A DNA stretch of 55,506 bases from an uncultured Prevotellaceae bacterium (lineage in GTDB: Bacteria > Bacteroidota > Bacteroidia > Bacteroidales > Bacteroidaceae). The stretch is from assembly GCA_902800435.1 (NCBI GenBank), contig CADCEQ010000008.1, positions 82,071 through 137,576 on the forward strand. The letters are read 5' to 3'. Of this stretch, positions 34,577 to 44,618 are shown piece after piece. The first letter of the stretch is position 1. The number at the start of each line of letters is the position of its first letter. The translations under genes were made by a program, and so were the position numbers. Below the pieces are notes generated by a model, which was not told the origin of the DNA, searched no databases, and saw only the letters and a list, made by a program, of their open reading frames with translations.

Positions 34577-35329
34577 ATGAAACTGACGAAAACGAAATAT
34601 TTGATGGGCTATTTGGCAGTCACGTTCCTGCTGTTTCTGGTGCGACTGCTCTTTCCCAGTGTGACCAGGACAACGACAGCAGCCGATGAGGTACCGCCAG
34701 TTGTTGAGGTCGCTGACGAATTGCCAGTTGTGCCCCAGCCCTCGCTGAAGGTTGCCAGGCCCCACCGCATACGCTCCGTTGCCAGCTACCCCGAAGCATT
34801 CCCTGATACCAACGACCTGCAGCTGACGGCAGCCCGGAGATGGGGCGTCGAGCCTGTGTTGAACCGTGCCGACGCTGAGGCCCGCAAGAAGGAACTGGTC
34901 TATATGGCCAGCTCACCCTACTATCACGTTGACCCGCTCCATCAGAGCATCCCCTATCTGGTGCCTCGTGCTGCGGTGTTGCTGCAGGACATTGGCCAGG
35001 CGTTCTTCGATTCCTTATATATAAAAGGTGTACCCCTCCACCGCCTGATTGTCACCAGCGTGTTGAGGACGCAGGAGGACGTCGCCCGTCTGCGGCGCTT
35101 CAACCACAATGCGACCGAGAACTCCTGCCACCTGTACGGCACGACGTTCGATATCTGCTACAACCGCTACGAGACAGTGGAGCCGCCCGACGGGCCGCGT
35201 CGCCGGGTTGTTGGCAGCGACACGCTGAAGTACGTACTCTCTGAGGTGTTGCGCGACATGCGCCAGCAGGGCCGCTGTTACATCAAGTACGAGGTAAAGC
35301 AGGGCTGCTTCCACATGACCGTGAGATAG
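34577..35329 (+). CDS. DUF5715-like protein, probable M15-type zinc peptidase
   Basis: 250 residues: an N-terminal membrane anchor (about 9-28), a Pro/Val linker and a C-terminal domain of ~150 residues. That domain holds SCHLYGTTFD (183-192), which fits the zinc motif SxHxxGxxxD of M15/VanY-type D-Ala-D-Ala peptidases. SVLRTQED (161-168) stands where that family has a conserved Arg, and a late His246 (GCFHMTV) could be the third ligand. A periplasmic peptidoglycan peptidase is therefore a reasonable inference, but the ExWH motif is not exact. Monocistronic, upstream of the leu leader. Confidence 0.75.
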   Translation: MKLTKTKYLMGYLAVTFLLFLVRLLFPSVTRTTTAADEVPPVVEVADELPVVPQPSLKVARPHRIRSVASYPEAFPDTNDLQLTAARRWGVEPVLNRADAEARKKELVYMASSPYYHVDPLHQSIPYLVPRAAVLLQDIGQAFFDSLYIKGVPLHRLIVTSVLRTQEDVARLRRFNHNATENSCHLYGTTFDICYNRYETVEPPDGPRRRVVGSDTLKYVLSEVLRDMRQQGRCYIKYEVKQGCFHMTVR

Positions 35330-35401
35330 GACAAAGTGTTAAAATATCACCTTTAAGAAGAAAAAACTGACAAAATGCTTGCTCGTTTCGCTGGAAAGTA
35401 T

Positions 35402-35409
35402 TACTTTTG
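35402..35409 (+). promoter_or_regulatory. -7 box of leu operon promoter
   Basis: TACTTTTG followed by CA, placing the transcript start near 35414, just ahead of the leader peptide ATG at 35437. Confidence 0.75.
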
Positions 35410-35436
35410 CAGCCGATTTAACAAACCAGCAGCAAA

Positions 35437-35517
35437 ATGAAGAGTCTGAATCTAATTAGCAGCATCATTATTATTCGACTGCCTCGGGTGGTCGGAAGTG
35501 ATGAAGCGTGCTTGTAG
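35437..35517 (+). CDS. leu operon leader peptide (26 residues)
   Basis: Reads MKSLNLISSIIIIRLPRVVG and six more residues, then TAG. Eleven of 26 residues are Ile, Leu or Val, including four consecutive Ile codons (35464-35475) and a Val pair. It lies between the leu promoter and a terminator hairpin, which fits ribosome-stalling attenuation by scarcity of branched-chain aminoacyl-tRNA. Too short for routine gene calling. Confidence 0.78.
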   Translation: MKSLNLISSIIIIRLPRVVGSDEACL

Positions 35518-35581
35518 TTCAGAAAAAAGTGAACCGTCATATATGGAGCCTTTCTCACTTCCGAGTGTGAAAGGCTCTTTT
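35492..35581 (+). promoter_or_regulatory. Transcription attenuator of leu operon (antiterminator and terminator)
   Basis: Terminator stem 35546-35559 with 35564-35577 (GAGCCTTTCTCACT / AGTGTGAAAGGCTC, one mismatch), then TTTT. TCGGAAGTGA at 35492-35501, inside the leader peptide frame just after the Ile/Val codons, is perfectly complementary to TCACTTCCGA at 35555-35564, which includes the terminator's 5' arm and loop. The two structures exclude each other, as an attenuator needs. A ribosome stalled at the Ile codons would leave the antiterminator free to form. Confidence 0.78.
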
Positions 35582-35629
35582 GCATATAAACAGTAAAAAA
35601 GGAAATTCGCAAAATCGTAAATAGAAATT

Positions 35630-37126
35630 ATGGAAAGGTTGTTTATTTTCGACACGACGCTCCGCGACGGCGAACAGGTGCCCGGATGTCAGCTCAACAC
35701 GGTTGAGAAGATTCAGGTAGCTAAGGCGCTTGAGCAATTGGGCGTCGACGTGATCGAGGCAGGATTCCCCGTATCGAGTCCCGGTGACTTTAACTCAGTA
35801 ATTGAAATCTCGAAAGCCGTGACGTGGCCCACCATCTGTGCACTGACGCGCGCCGTTGAGCACGACATCGACGTGGCCTTCGAGGCCCTTAGGTATGCCA
35901 AGCACAAGCGCATACACACAGGCATCGGCACCAGCGACGAGCACATTCAGTTTAAGTTCAACTCCACCCGTGAGGAGATTCTCGAGCGTGCCGTGGCTGC
36001 TACGAAGTATGCCAAGCGCTATGTCGACGACGTGGAGTTCTACTGCGAGGACGCCGGCCGTACCGACAATGAGTATCTGGCACAGGTGGTTGAGGCCGTC
36101 ATTAAGGCGGGTGCCACCGTCGTGAACATCCCCGACACGACGGGCTACTGTCTGCCGCAGGAGTACTACAAGAAGATTAAGTACCTGATGGACCACGTCG
36201 ACGGCATCGACCGTGCCATCATCTCGACCCACTGCCACAACGATTTGGGCATGGCTACGGCCAACACCTTTAACGGCGTGATGGCTGGTGCCCGACAGGT
36301 GGAGGTGACCGTCAACGGCATAGGTGAGCGTGCAGGCAACACCTCGCTGGAGGAGATTGCCATGATATTGAAGTGCCACAAGACGCTGGACATCGATACC
36401 AACATCAACACCACGAAGATCTATCCCATCTCGCGCATGGTGTCGAGTCTGATGAACATGCCCGTCCAGCCCAACAAGGCTATCGTGGGCCGCAACGCCT
36501 TTGCCCACTCGAGCGGCATCCATCAGGACGGCGTGCTGAAGAATGTCCACACTTACGAGATTATGGACCCGAAGGACGTGGGCATCGACGACAACTCCAT
36601 TCTGTTGACAGCCCGCTCAGGACGTGCTGCTCTGAAGCACCGCCTGCACATGAATGGCGTCGACCTCGACGAGAAGAAGCTGGACAAGATCTACGAGAAG
36701 TTCCTGCAGCTGGCCGACCAGAAGAAGGAGGTGTCGGATGCCGATGTGCTGATGCTGGCTGGTGCCGACACCGCCGACCAGCACGCCGTCCGCCTCGACT
36801 TTCTGCAGGTGACCACGGGCAAGGGCGTCAAGTCGGTGGCCTCTATCGGTCTCGACATCAGCGGCCAGAAGTTCGAGGCTGCCGCCTCGGGTAATGGTCC
36901 TGTCGATGCTGCCATCAAGGCGCTGAAGCGCATCATCATGAAGCAGATGACGCTGAAGGAGTTCACCATCCAGGCCATCTCGAAGGGCAGCGACGACGTC
37001 GGAAAGGTCCACATGCAGGTGGAGTATGACGGCTCGCTGTACTACGGCTTCGGTGCCGACACCGACATCGTGACTGCCTCTGTCGAGGCTTATATTGACT
37101 GTATCAATAAGTTCAAGAAGGAATGA
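35630..37126 (+). CDS. leuA: 2-isopropylmalate synthase LeuA
   Basis: First committed step of leucine synthesis. 498 residues. DRE-TIM-type barrel with the metal site in [29 protein letters not shown] and [12 protein letters not shown]; a C-terminal regulatory domain (~390-498) probably mediates leucine feedback. First gene of the operon after the attenuator; its stop overlaps the leuC start by 4 bases. Confidence 0.96.
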   Translation: MERLFIFDTTLRDGEQVPGCQLNTVEKIQVAKALEQLGVDVIEAGFPVSSPGDFNSVIEISKAVTWPTICALTRAVEHDIDVAFEALRYAKHKRIHTGIGTSDEHIQFKFNSTREEILERAVAATKYAKRYVDDVEFYCEDAGRTDNEYLAQVVEAVIKAGATVVNIPDTTGYCLPQEYYKKIKYLMDHVDGIDRAIISTHCHNDLGMATANTFNGVMAGARQVEVTVNGIGERAGNTSLEEIAMILKCHKTLDIDTNINTTKIYPISRMVSSLMNMPVQPNKAIVGRNAFAHSSGIHQDGVLKNVHTYEIMDPKDVGIDDNSILLTARSGRAALKHRLHMNGVDLDEKKLDKIYEKFLQLADQKKEVSDADVLMLAGADTADQHAVRLDFLQVTTGKGVKSVASIGLDISGQKFEAAASGNGPVDAAIKALKRIIMKQMTLKEFTIQAISKGSDDVGKVHMQVEYDGSLYYGFGADTDIVTASVEAYIDCINKFKKE

Positions 37127-38508
37127 ATACATTATTTGACAAGATTTGGGACAAGCATGTTGTCCAACAGGTGACTGATGGTCCCACCCAGTTGTATATT
37201 GACCGTCTCTACTGTCATGAAGTGACATCGCCTCAGGCTTTCGACGGCTTGCGGGCAAGGGGGCTGAAGTGCTTCCGCCCTGAGAAGGTGTTCTGTATGC
37301 CCGACCACAACACACCGACCCACGACCAGGACAAAACCATCGCCGACCCCGTGTCGAAGGCTCAGGTCGATGCGCTGGCTAAGAATGCCGCTGAGTTCGG
37401 CGTGACGCACTACGCTATGGGCTCGCGTGACAACGGCATTATCCACGTCGTGGGGCCTGAGAAAGGACTCTCGCTGCCCGGCATGACCATCGTCTGTGGC
37501 GACTCCCACACCTCTACCCACGGTGCTATGGGGGCAGTGGCTTTCGGCATCGGAACGTCGGAGGTGGAGATGGTGCTGGCCTCGCAGTGCATCCTGCAGC
37601 AGAAACCGAAGTCGATGCGCATCACCGTCAACGGACAGTTGGGTAGGGGAGTGACGGCCAAGGATGTGGCCCTCTACCTGATGGCTCAGCTGACCACCAG
37701 CGGTGCCACGGGCTACTTCGTCGAGTACAGCGGCGACGTGGTGCGCTCGCTGTCGATGGAAGGCCGTCTGACGCTCTGCAACCTCTCTATCGAGATGGGA
37801 GCCCGTGGCGGCTTCATCGCTCCCGACGACGTTACCTTTGATTATCTGAAAGGCCGTGAGTATGCGCCCAAGGGTGAGGACTGGGACAAGGCAGTCGCCT
37901 ACTGGCGCACGCTGCACAGCGACGACGATGCCGTCTTCGACCGTGAACTGACCTTCGATGCCGCCGACATCGAGCCGCGAATCACCTACGGCACCAATCC
38001 GGGTATGGGTATCGGGATAACAGAAAGTATCCAGACACCCCCTCCTTCGGAGGGGCTTGGGGAGACCAAAGCACTTTCCTATATGGGCTTCCAGCCCGGT
38101 CAGAAGCTGCTTGGCACGAAGGTTGACTATGTCTTCCTTGGGGCCTGCACCAACGGGCGCATCGAGGACTTCCGCGCTTTTGCCTCCATCGTGAAAGGTC
38201 GCAAGAAGGCCGATGGTGTCGTGGCTTGGCTGGTGCCTGGCTCGTGGGCCGTCGACCGCCAGATTCGTGACGAGGGCCTTGACCGCGTCTTGGCTGAGGC
38301 TGGTTTCGCGATTCGTCAGCCCGGCTGCTCGGCCTGTCTGGCCATGAACGACGACAAGGTGCCTGCCGGCAAACTCGCCGTCTCGACCTCGAACCGCAAC
38401 TTCGAGGGCCGTCAGGGTCCTGGCTCGCGCACCATCCTCGCCTCACCGCTCACCGCCGCTGCCGCCGCCGTAACAGGAGTCATCACCGACCCACGTGAGT
38501 TCTTATAA
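37123..38508 (+). CDS. leuC: 3-isopropylmalate dehydratase large subunit LeuC
   Basis: Aconitase-type [4Fe-4S] enzyme, 461 residues. Visible: DKIWDKHVV at the start, [14 protein letters not shown] with a cluster Cys, FLGACTNGR with the second, and [11 protein letters not shown] with the third region. Between MGIGITES and MGFQPG lies [14 protein letters not shown], encoded by a G/C palindromic dispersed repeat (38037-38064) that here is translated in frame; that loop varies in length among homologues, so function is probably kept. Confidence 0.96.
   Translation: MNTLFDKIWDKHVVQQVTDGPTQLYIDRLYCHEVTSPQAFDGLRARGLKCFRPEKVFCMPDHNTPTHDQDKTIADPVSKAQVDALAKNAAEFGVTHYAMGSRDNGIIHVVGPEKGLSLPGMTIVCGDSHTSTHGAMGAVAFGIGTSEVEMVLASQCILQQKPKSMRITVNGQLGRGVTAKDVALYLMAQLTTSGATGYFVEYSGDVVRSLSMEGRLTLCNLSIEMGARGGFIAPDDVTFDYLKGREYAPKGEDWDKAVAYWRTLHSDDDAVFDRELTFDAADIEPRITYGTNPGMGIGITESIQTPPPSEGLGETKALSYMGFQPGQKLLGTKVDYVFLGACTNGRIEDFRAFASIVKGRKKADGVVAWLVPGSWAVDRQIRDEGLDRVLAEAGFAIRQPGCSACLAMNDDKVPAGKLAVSTSNRNFEGRQGPGSRTILASPLTAAAAAVTGVITDPREFL
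38037..38064. repeat. Dispersed CCCCTCC/GGAGGGG repeat inside leuC
   Basis: CCCCTCC (38039-38045) and GGAGGGG (38049-38055) form a hairpin around TTC, followed by CTTGGGGAG. Its reverse complement reads CTCCCCAAGCCCCTCC and so on, close to the rprY terminator segment at 19495-19524. An intergenic repeat family has thus become coding sequence. Confidence 0.65.
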
Positions 38509-38543
38509 ATCGTAAATCGAAAATCCGTAAATCGTAAATAACA
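38509..38543. repeat. AAATCGTAAAT spacer repeat between leuC and leuD
   Basis: Iterated TAAATCG / GTAAAT units. The same type appears before yebC (25484-25499) and leuA (35605-35624). Dispersed A/T-rich spacer, function unknown. Confidence 0.5.
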
Positions 38544-38545
38544 AG

Positions 38546-39148
38546 GTGAAACAGAAGTTTGACATCATAACCAGTACCTGCGTGCCACTTCCCATCGAGA
38601 ATGTGGACACCGACCAGATTATCCCCGCCCGCTTCCTGAAGGCCACCACCCGTGAGGAGCGCTTCTTCGGCGACAACCTCTTCCGCGACTGGCGCTACCG
38701 CGCCGACGGCACTGTGGTTGAGGATTTCGTCCTCAACAACCCCACCTACTCAGGCTGCATCCTCGTCGCAGGCAAGAACTTCGGCTCGGGCTCCAGCCGC
38801 GAGCATGCCGCCTGGGCCATCGCCGGCTACGGCTTCCGTGTGGTCATCTCGTCGTTCTTCGCCGACATCCACAAGAACAACGAGCTCAACAACTTTGTGC
38901 TCCCGGTCCAAGTGAGCGAGGCATTCCTCGCCGAACTCTTCCAGAGCATCAGGGAAAACCCGCAGACTGAGGTCGAGGTCGACCTGCCCCGCCAGACGGT
39001 CACCAACCTTGCCACCGGCCGCAGCGAGCACTTCGACATCAACGGCTACAAGAAGCACTGCCTCATGAATGGCCTCGACGACATCGACTTCCTCGTACAG
39101 AACCAGGACAAAACTTTAGAATGGGAAAATGGAAACAAGCTTTGTTGA
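38546..39148 (+). CDS. leuD: 3-isopropylmalate dehydratase small subunit LeuD
   Basis: Swivel-domain partner of LeuC. 200 residues from GTG at 38546. Signatures: ENVDTDQIIPARFLK and AGKNFGSGSSREHAAWAI, both near-invariant in the family. The last 20 bases overlap the next gene in another frame. Confidence 0.96.
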   Translation: MKQKFDIITSTCVPLPIENVDTDQIIPARFLKATTREERFFGDNLFRDWRYRADGTVVEDFVLNNPTYSGCILVAGKNFGSGSSREHAAWAIAGYGFRVVISSFFADIHKNNELNNFVLPVQVSEAFLAELFQSIRENPQTEVEVDLPRQTVTNLATGRSEHFDINGYKKHCLMNGLDDIDFLVQNQDKTLEWENGNKLC

Positions 39149-40670
39149 AATATTAGACTCCACGCTGCGCGATGGCGAGCAGACCAACGGCGTCTCGTTC
39201 CTGCCGCATGAGAAGCTGATGATAGCCCGCATGCTGCTCCACGACCTCAACGTCGACCGTATTGAGGCTGGCTCGGCCCGTGTCAGCGACGGCGAGAAGG
39301 ATGCCATCAGCATGATCTGCCGCTACGCCCAGCAGATTGACCGCCTGGATAGGGTAGAGGTGCTCGGCTTTGTCGACGGCCACCAGAGCATCGACTGGAT
39401 TGCCGACTGTGGCTGCCGCGTCGTCAACCTGTTGGCCAAGGGCTCGCTGAAACACTGTCGCCAGCAGCTCGGCAAGTCGCCCGACGAGCACATCGCCGAC
39501 ATCCGCCGTTCGGTGGCTTACGCCAAGGAGCGGGGCTTGGCCGTCAACCTCTACCTCGAAGACTGGTCGAACGGCATGAAGGACTCGCCACACTATGTCT
39601 ACCAGCTCATGGATGCTCTCGTCGACAGCGGCATCCGCCGCTTCATGCTGCCCGACACCCTCGGCATTATGAACCCCCTGCAGGTCATCGACTACATGCG
39701 TAAAATGGTGAAGCGCTACCCCGACACCCACTTCGACTTCCACGCCCACAACGACTACGACCTGGCCGTGTCTAACTCCTTGGCAGCCGTCTACAGCGGT
39801 GCACAGGGCCTTCATGTCACCGTCAACGGCCTCGGCGAGCGCTGCGGCAATGCCCCGCTCTCGAGCGTGCAGGTCATCCTGAAGGACCAGTTCCGTGCCC
39901 GCACCAGCATCGTCGAGGACAAGCTCAATGCCATCAGCCGCATGGTCGAGAGTTACAGCGGCATCGCCGTGGCCCCCAACCAGCCCATCATCGGCGACAA
40001 CGTCTTCACCCAGGTGGCGGGCGTCCATGCCGACGGCGACAAGAAGGACCGCCTCTACCAGAACGACCTCGTGCCCGAGCGCTTTGGCCGTCGCCGCGAG
40101 TATGCCCTGGGTAAGACCAGCGGTCGCGCCAACATCGCCAAGAACCTCGAAGAGCTGGGTCTAGAGCTGACGCCCGAGCAGCAGCGCCGCGTCACCGAGC
40201 GTATCACCGAGCTGGGCGACAAGAAGGAAATCGTCACTCAGGAGGACCTTCCATACATCGTCAGCGACGTGCTCAAGCACGATACGCCGGACGATAAGGT
40301 GAAGTTGGTAAGCTACGTCGTTTCAACAGCTTACGGTCTGAAGCCTGGAGCAAACATCAAAGTCGAGATCAATGGTCAGCAGTACGAGGCGGCAGGCACC
40401 GGTGATGGTCAGTACGACGCCTTCGTCAAGGCCCTGCGCTACATCTACCGCAAGTATCTCGACCGTACGTTCCCCACGCTGGCCAACTATGCTGTCACCA
40501 TTCCCCCCGGCGGCCGCACCGATGCCTTGGTGCAGACCGTCATCACTTGGGACGACAACGGCCGTCTGCTGCGCACCCGAGGTCTCGATGCCGACCAGAC
40601 TGAGGCCGCTATCAAGGCCACCTTCAAAATGCTAAATATTATCGAAAACGAACAGAATAACGAATTATGA
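39129..40670 (+). CDS. LeuA-family synthase paralogue (citramalate or isopropylmalate synthase)
   Basis: 513 residues with a DRE-TIM barrel ([41 protein letters not shown]) and a complete C-terminal LeuA-type allosteric domain (~400-505). A second LeuA-like gene inside the leu cluster is seen in Bacteroides. If it makes citramalate from pyruvate, LeuCD and LeuB would carry that intermediate to 2-oxobutyrate for isoleucine, which would explain why Ile codons dominate the leader peptide. Substrate cannot be fixed from sequence alone. It overlaps leuB by 4 bases. Confidence 0.85.
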   Translation: METSFVEILDSTLRDGEQTNGVSFLPHEKLMIARMLLHDLNVDRIEAGSARVSDGEKDAISMICRYAQQIDRLDRVEVLGFVDGHQSIDWIADCGCRVVNLLAKGSLKHCRQQLGKSPDEHIADIRRSVAYAKERGLAVNLYLEDWSNGMKDSPHYVYQLMDALVDSGIRRFMLPDTLGIMNPLQVIDYMRKMVKRYPDTHFDFHAHNDYDLAVSNSLAAVYSGAQGLHVTVNGLGERCGNAPLSSVQVILKDQFRARTSIVEDKLNAISRMVESYSGIAVAPNQPIIGDNVFTQVAGVHADGDKKDRLYQNDLVPERFGRRREYALGKTSGRANIAKNLEELGLELTPEQQRRVTERITELGDKKEIVTQEDLPYIVSDVLKHDTPDDKVKLVSYVVSTAYGLKPGANIKVEINGQQYEAAGTGDGQYDAFVKALRYIYRKYLDRTFPTLANYAVTIPPGGRTDALVQTVITWDDNGRLLRTRGLDADQTEAAIKATFKMLNIIENEQNNEL

Positions 40671-41728
40671 AACTTAAGATTGCAATACTGCCGGGCGATG
40701 GAATAGGTCCGGAGATTATGAAACAGGGCGTTGCCGTGCTCGATGCCGTTGCCCAGAAGTGTGGCCACCAGTTTGAATGCGAAGAGGCACTCGTCGGTGC
40801 TTGTGCCATCGATGCCGTCGGCGACCCTTACCCCGACGCCACCCACGACGTCTGCATGCGCGCCGATGCCGTCCTCTTTGCTGCCGTCGGCGACCCGAAG
40901 TACGACAATGACCCCACGGCCAAAATCCGCCCAGAAACCGGCCTGCTGGCCATGCGCAAGAAGCTGGGCCTCTTTGCCAACGTGCGCCCTGTGGCCACTT
41001 TCGACTGTCTGCTCCACAAGTCGCCGCTGAAGGAGGAACTGCTGCGCGGTGCAGACTTCGTGGTCATCCGCGAGCTCACCGGCGGCATGTACTTCGGCGA
41101 GAAGTACCAGGACAACGACCGTGCCTACGACACCGATGTCTATACCCGTCCCGAGATTGAGCGCATCCTCCGCGTCGCCTTTGATACGGCCATGGCGCGC
41201 CGCCGCCACCTCACCGTCGTCGACAAGGCTAACATCCTGGCCTCCAGCCGACTGTGGCGACAGATAGCCAAGGAGATGGAGCCTCAGTACCCCGAGGTCA
41301 CGACCGACTACATGTTCATCGATAACGCCTCGATGCGCGTGCTCACCGAGCCCCGCTTCTTCGACGTCATCGTTACTGAGAACACCTTCGGCGACATTCT
41401 CACCGATGAGACCTCGTGCATCACCGGCTCCATGGGGCTGCAGCCCTCCAGTTCGCTGGGCGAGCACACGCCGCTCTTCGAGCCCGTCCACGGCTCATGG
41501 CCGCAGGCTGCCGGTCAGAACCTTGCCAACCCTCTGGCGCAGATACTTTCTGCCGCCATGCTTCTCGAACACTTCGGCCTCACCAGTGAGGGCTGTCTCG
41601 TCCGCGATGCCGTCGATGCCTCGCTCGCCGCCAACGTTCGCACCCCTGAGATCCAGGTCGATGGTGGACCAAAGTACGGCACCCGCGAGGTCGGCCAGTG
41701 GATAGTCGACTACATTCGTAATAGCTGA
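40667..41728 (+). CDS. leuB: 3-isopropylmalate dehydrogenase LeuB
   Basis: NAD-dependent oxidative decarboxylase, 353 residues. [48 protein letters not shown], and [23 protein letters not shown] are family hallmarks; the late EPVHGS and [10 protein letters not shown] bind NAD. Last biosynthetic gene of the leu operon; a secreted hydrolase-like gene begins only 6 bases later. Confidence 0.97.
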   Translation: MKLKIAILPGDGIGPEIMKQGVAVLDAVAQKCGHQFECEEALVGACAIDAVGDPYPDATHDVCMRADAVLFAAVGDPKYDNDPTAKIRPETGLLAMRKKLGLFANVRPVATFDCLLHKSPLKEELLRGADFVVIRELTGGMYFGEKYQDNDRAYDTDVYTRPEIERILRVAFDTAMARRRHLTVVDKANILASSRLWRQIAKEMEPQYPEVTTDYMFIDNASMRVLTEPRFFDVIVTENTFGDILTDETSCITGSMGLQPSSSLGEHTPLFEPVHGSWPQAAGQNLANPLAQILSAAMLLEHFGLTSEGCLVRDAVDASLAANVRTPEIQVDGGPKYGTREVGQWIVDYIRNS

Positions 41729-41734
41729 TTAAAT

Positions 41735-44524
41735 ATGAAGACCAAACTACCGCTAACATTTATCATCGTCATTGTACTCAGTGTACTGACGGCCCGTGCA
41801 CAGGACGGCCTCCGCGCGTCGTCGAGTATGTATCTGCCCGCTCTGTCGAAGCCTGATGTCACCGTGCCCTTCGACGTGACGGCCGAGGGTCACCGCTTCA
41901 ACCCCACCTGGGGCCTCGATCAGGCTTGGATATGGGATCGCAACCTGTTTAAGGGCATCAACCACATGGGCAAGGAGAATGTTGGCGTTGGTCGCTCTGC
42001 CTTCCGTTTCACCCAACCCCTTGTCAACGACACCCAGCTGGCCGAGGATCAGATAAAAAACCTGAAAGACCGGTCCGAGATTTTCGACCGTGTCAGCCCA
42101 ACCCTGCCCATCATCTTCACTGCTGACCAGGAGGCGGGTACCGACAGCTATTACGTTACAAAGAAAACCAGCTGGTTCAACACCACCTATACGGCTAATA
42201 TTGACCATTGGGCAGCCATGATCAACAGCCATGTGGAGTGGATGCAGCAGAACACCGAGCACCCCGTCATCGCCGTTTCGCCCTTCAACGAGGGCGACTA
42301 CTGGACCGAGGAGGAGCATGCCACAGCAACCGTGCAGTATCAGGTCGCCCAAAAGCTGATGCAGAACTACCCCGCTTGCAGCGACATTGCGATGGTTGGA
42401 GGCAACACGCTGAACGACGACAAGGCCCTCGACTGGTACACTCCAGGCAATCAGTGGTATGATTGGGGCAACACCCACCAGTTGGCCGGCTCGTTCGACA
42501 ACTTTGCTCGGTTCTACCAGCAACTTGCCCAGGACGGTAAGGTGGGTTATGCCGACGAGATGCACAACGTGGGCGAGGCCATGATTGGTCTGGAGTATGG
42601 CATGACCGTCGGCATCTGGTGGGGCTTCGACAGCCGTGCTCGCGGCGAGTTCTGCCAGATAAGTCGCCACGGAGTGCGCCTGGCCTACGGCGAGCATCGT
42701 AACAATTGGACAGTCGCCTCCGTCTACCGCCACGATGACGGTCGCGTGAAGGCCTTTCTCGGCTCCAGCGAGCGCCAGGCCGTGACTACCAGCTACCAAC
42801 TGCTATCCACTGCTCGCGACGTCTACTATGACGGCTACGGCCCCGTGCGTGAGTACTTGATGGAGATGCCTGGCGGCACTGGCTACCAGAGCGGACAGAC
42901 TAATGCTGAGCGCGTCATCGATGTCACCTGGGGCGATGACGTCCAGCCCATGCCCATTACCGACGGTATTTACAAACTTGTCAACAAGGCCACGGGCAAC
43001 GCAGCTACGGTAGCCTCCGACGGCAACATCATAACCCAGTCCTACAACGGCTCCAGCACCCAGCAGTGGGAGGTTACCCGTGTCAGCCCCCGCATTGGCG
43101 GCGACTTCAGCCACTATGAAATCAAGCAGGCAGGCACCGCCCAGACGCATATCAACGTATGGAACTTCTCAACCGACGATGGCGGCGACATCCGTTCCTA
43201 CGCAAACAATGCCAAACCCGACGAGAACGAACAGTGGTACTTCGAGTATGCCGGCAATGGTTATTACTACATCCGCAACCGCATGAATGCCCTCTATCTC
43301 GCAGCAGCCTCCTCGGGCAATAACGTGCTTCAGCGCACCCTGCAGACCAACGCTACGGCCCTTAATCGTCTGCTGTGGCGACTGCTGCCCGTCGATGTCA
43401 CCTACGAGACCACAGCCCCACGGACAGTCTCCAACCTCAATGCTGAAGCCAATGCCGCCTCTGTCACCCTCACGTGGACGGCCAGCCCCAGCGCCGACGT
43501 TGCGGGCTATATGGTGCTCCGTGCACCAGAGGCTACTGGCGAGTGGAACACCATTGCGCGTTGCCTCCCCACCACCCAGTTTACCGATAACACCTGCCAG
43601 CCTGGAATCAAGTACCAATATAAGGTAAAGACCATCGATCGCGCACAGAACCAGTCGAAGGCCTGCGCCCCCGTCGAGGCCACTCCCACCGGCACCCCCT
43701 CGCTCATTGCCTCCTGGCAGATGGAGGATAACCTTCAGGACTCCACCGTCAACATGATGGACGCCGCCCTCAGCGGCGCCCCCGCCTTCACCGACGATGC
43801 CCACAACGGCCAGAAAGCCTTGCAACTCTCTGACAGTCAGTATGTACAGCTGCCTTACGAGGTCGCTTCGTCCGACTCGCTTACCGTAGCCCTTTGGGTG
43901 AAGTGGGACGGCGGCAACGCCTGGCAACGAATCTTCGACTTCGGCCGCGATACTGACCACTACCTCTTCCTAACGCCTGCCAACGGCAATAATGGCCATC
44001 TCCGCTTTGCCATCAAAAACGGCGGTGGCGAAGAGCAGGTCGATGCCGATGCTGCCCTCACCGCTGGAGAGTGGAAGCACGTAGCCGTAACGATTGCTCC
44101 CAGTGTCACCACCATCTATGTCGACGGCCAGCCTTCAGCCGTCAGTAACAGCGTCACCATCAGTCCTGCCGACGTTCAGCCCGTGCTCAACTACATTGGC
44201 CGCAGTCAGTTTACTGCCGATCCAAATTTGCAGGCCACCATTGACGACGTCCGTATTTACAACTACGCCCTCACGTGCGACGATGTCGTAGCCGTCATGA
44301 ACGGCGAGGAGCCAGCCGTGGAGCTCGAGGAACCTGTCTTCGGCGATGTCAACGGCGACCGTCTTGTCGACCAGCTCGACCTCTCTGAAACCCTCTGCTA
44401 CGTTCTCGGCATGCCCGTCGACGATACTGAGTTCTCTCCAGAGGCTGCCAACCTCAATGGCGATGAAACCGTTGATATTGTCGATGTCACCCTGCTCATC
44501 GAGCTGATAAAGAATAAGGAGTAA
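41735..44524 (+). CDS. Secreted multidomain glycoside-hydrolase-like protein with dockerin-type tail
   Basis: 929 residues. Signal peptide ends near ARAQ (20-23). The N-terminal ~330 residues look like a clan GH-A TIM barrel: SPFNEGDYW (Asn185-Glu186, acid/base candidate) and GYADEMHNVG (Glu275, nucleophile candidate). A beta-sandwich follows, then a ricin-type lectin stretch (DGIYKLVNKATGNAATV, QQWEV), a fibronectin type III domain (~565-650), a LamG-like jelly-roll (~665-860) and two calcium-loop repeats (GDVNGDRLVDQLDLSETL, LNGDETVDIVDVTLLIEL) of dockerin type. GH family and substrate not assigned. No promoter box precedes it; it follows leuB by 6 bases. A paralogue is at 47866-50580. Confidence 0.82.
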   Translation: MKTKLPLTFIIVIVLSVLTARAQDGLRASSSMYLPALSKPDVTVPFDVTAEGHRFNPTWGLDQAWIWDRNLFKGINHMGKENVGVGRSAFRFTQPLVNDTQLAEDQIKNLKDRSEIFDRVSPTLPIIFTADQEAGTDSYYVTKKTSWFNTTYTANIDHWAAMINSHVEWMQQNTEHPVIAVSPFNEGDYWTEEEHATATVQYQVAQKLMQNYPACSDIAMVGGNTLNDDKALDWYTPGNQWYDWGNTHQLAGSFDNFARFYQQLAQDGKVGYADEMHNVGEAMIGLEYGMTVGIWWGFDSRARGEFCQISRHGVRLAYGEHRNNWTVASVYRHDDGRVKAFLGSSERQAVTTSYQLLSTARDVYYDGYGPVREYLMEMPGGTGYQSGQTNAERVIDVTWGDDVQPMPITDGIYKLVNKATGNAATVASDGNIITQSYNGSSTQQWEVTRVSPRIGGDFSHYEIKQAGTAQTHINVWNFSTDDGGDIRSYANNAKPDENEQWYFEYAGNGYYYIRNRMNALYLAAASSGNNVLQRTLQTNATALNRLLWRLLPVDVTYETTAPRTVSNLNAEANAASVTLTWTASPSADVAGYMVLRAPEATGEWNTIARCLPTTQFTDNTCQPGIKYQYKVKTIDRAQNQSKACAPVEATPTGTPSLIASWQMEDNLQDSTVNMMDAALSGAPAFTDDAHNGQKALQLSDSQYVQLPYEVASSDSLTVALWVKWDGGNAWQRIFDFGRDTDHYLFLTPANGNNGHLRFAIKNGGGEEQVDADAALTAGEWKHVAVTIAPSVTTIYVDGQPSAVSNSVTISPADVQPVLNYIGRSQFTADPNLQATIDDVRIYNYALTCDDVVAVMNGEEPAVELEEPVFGDVNGDRLVDQLDLSETLCYVLGMPVDDTEFSPEAANLNGDETVDIVDVTLLIELIKNKE

Positions 44525-44588
44525 GGGCTTGTGAGTGAAAAAAGGTTAAATAAATGGCTGCTGCGTAATAATGAATCGGGAAAAGCCC

Positions 44589-44596
44589 TAAATTTG
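44589..44596 (+). promoter_or_regulatory. -7 box upstream of fimbrillin-like lipoprotein gene
   Basis: TAAATTTG followed by CA, 22 bases before the ATG at 44619. Confidence 0.7.
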
Positions 44597-44618
44597 CAAA
44601 AACAAAAAATGAATAGCT

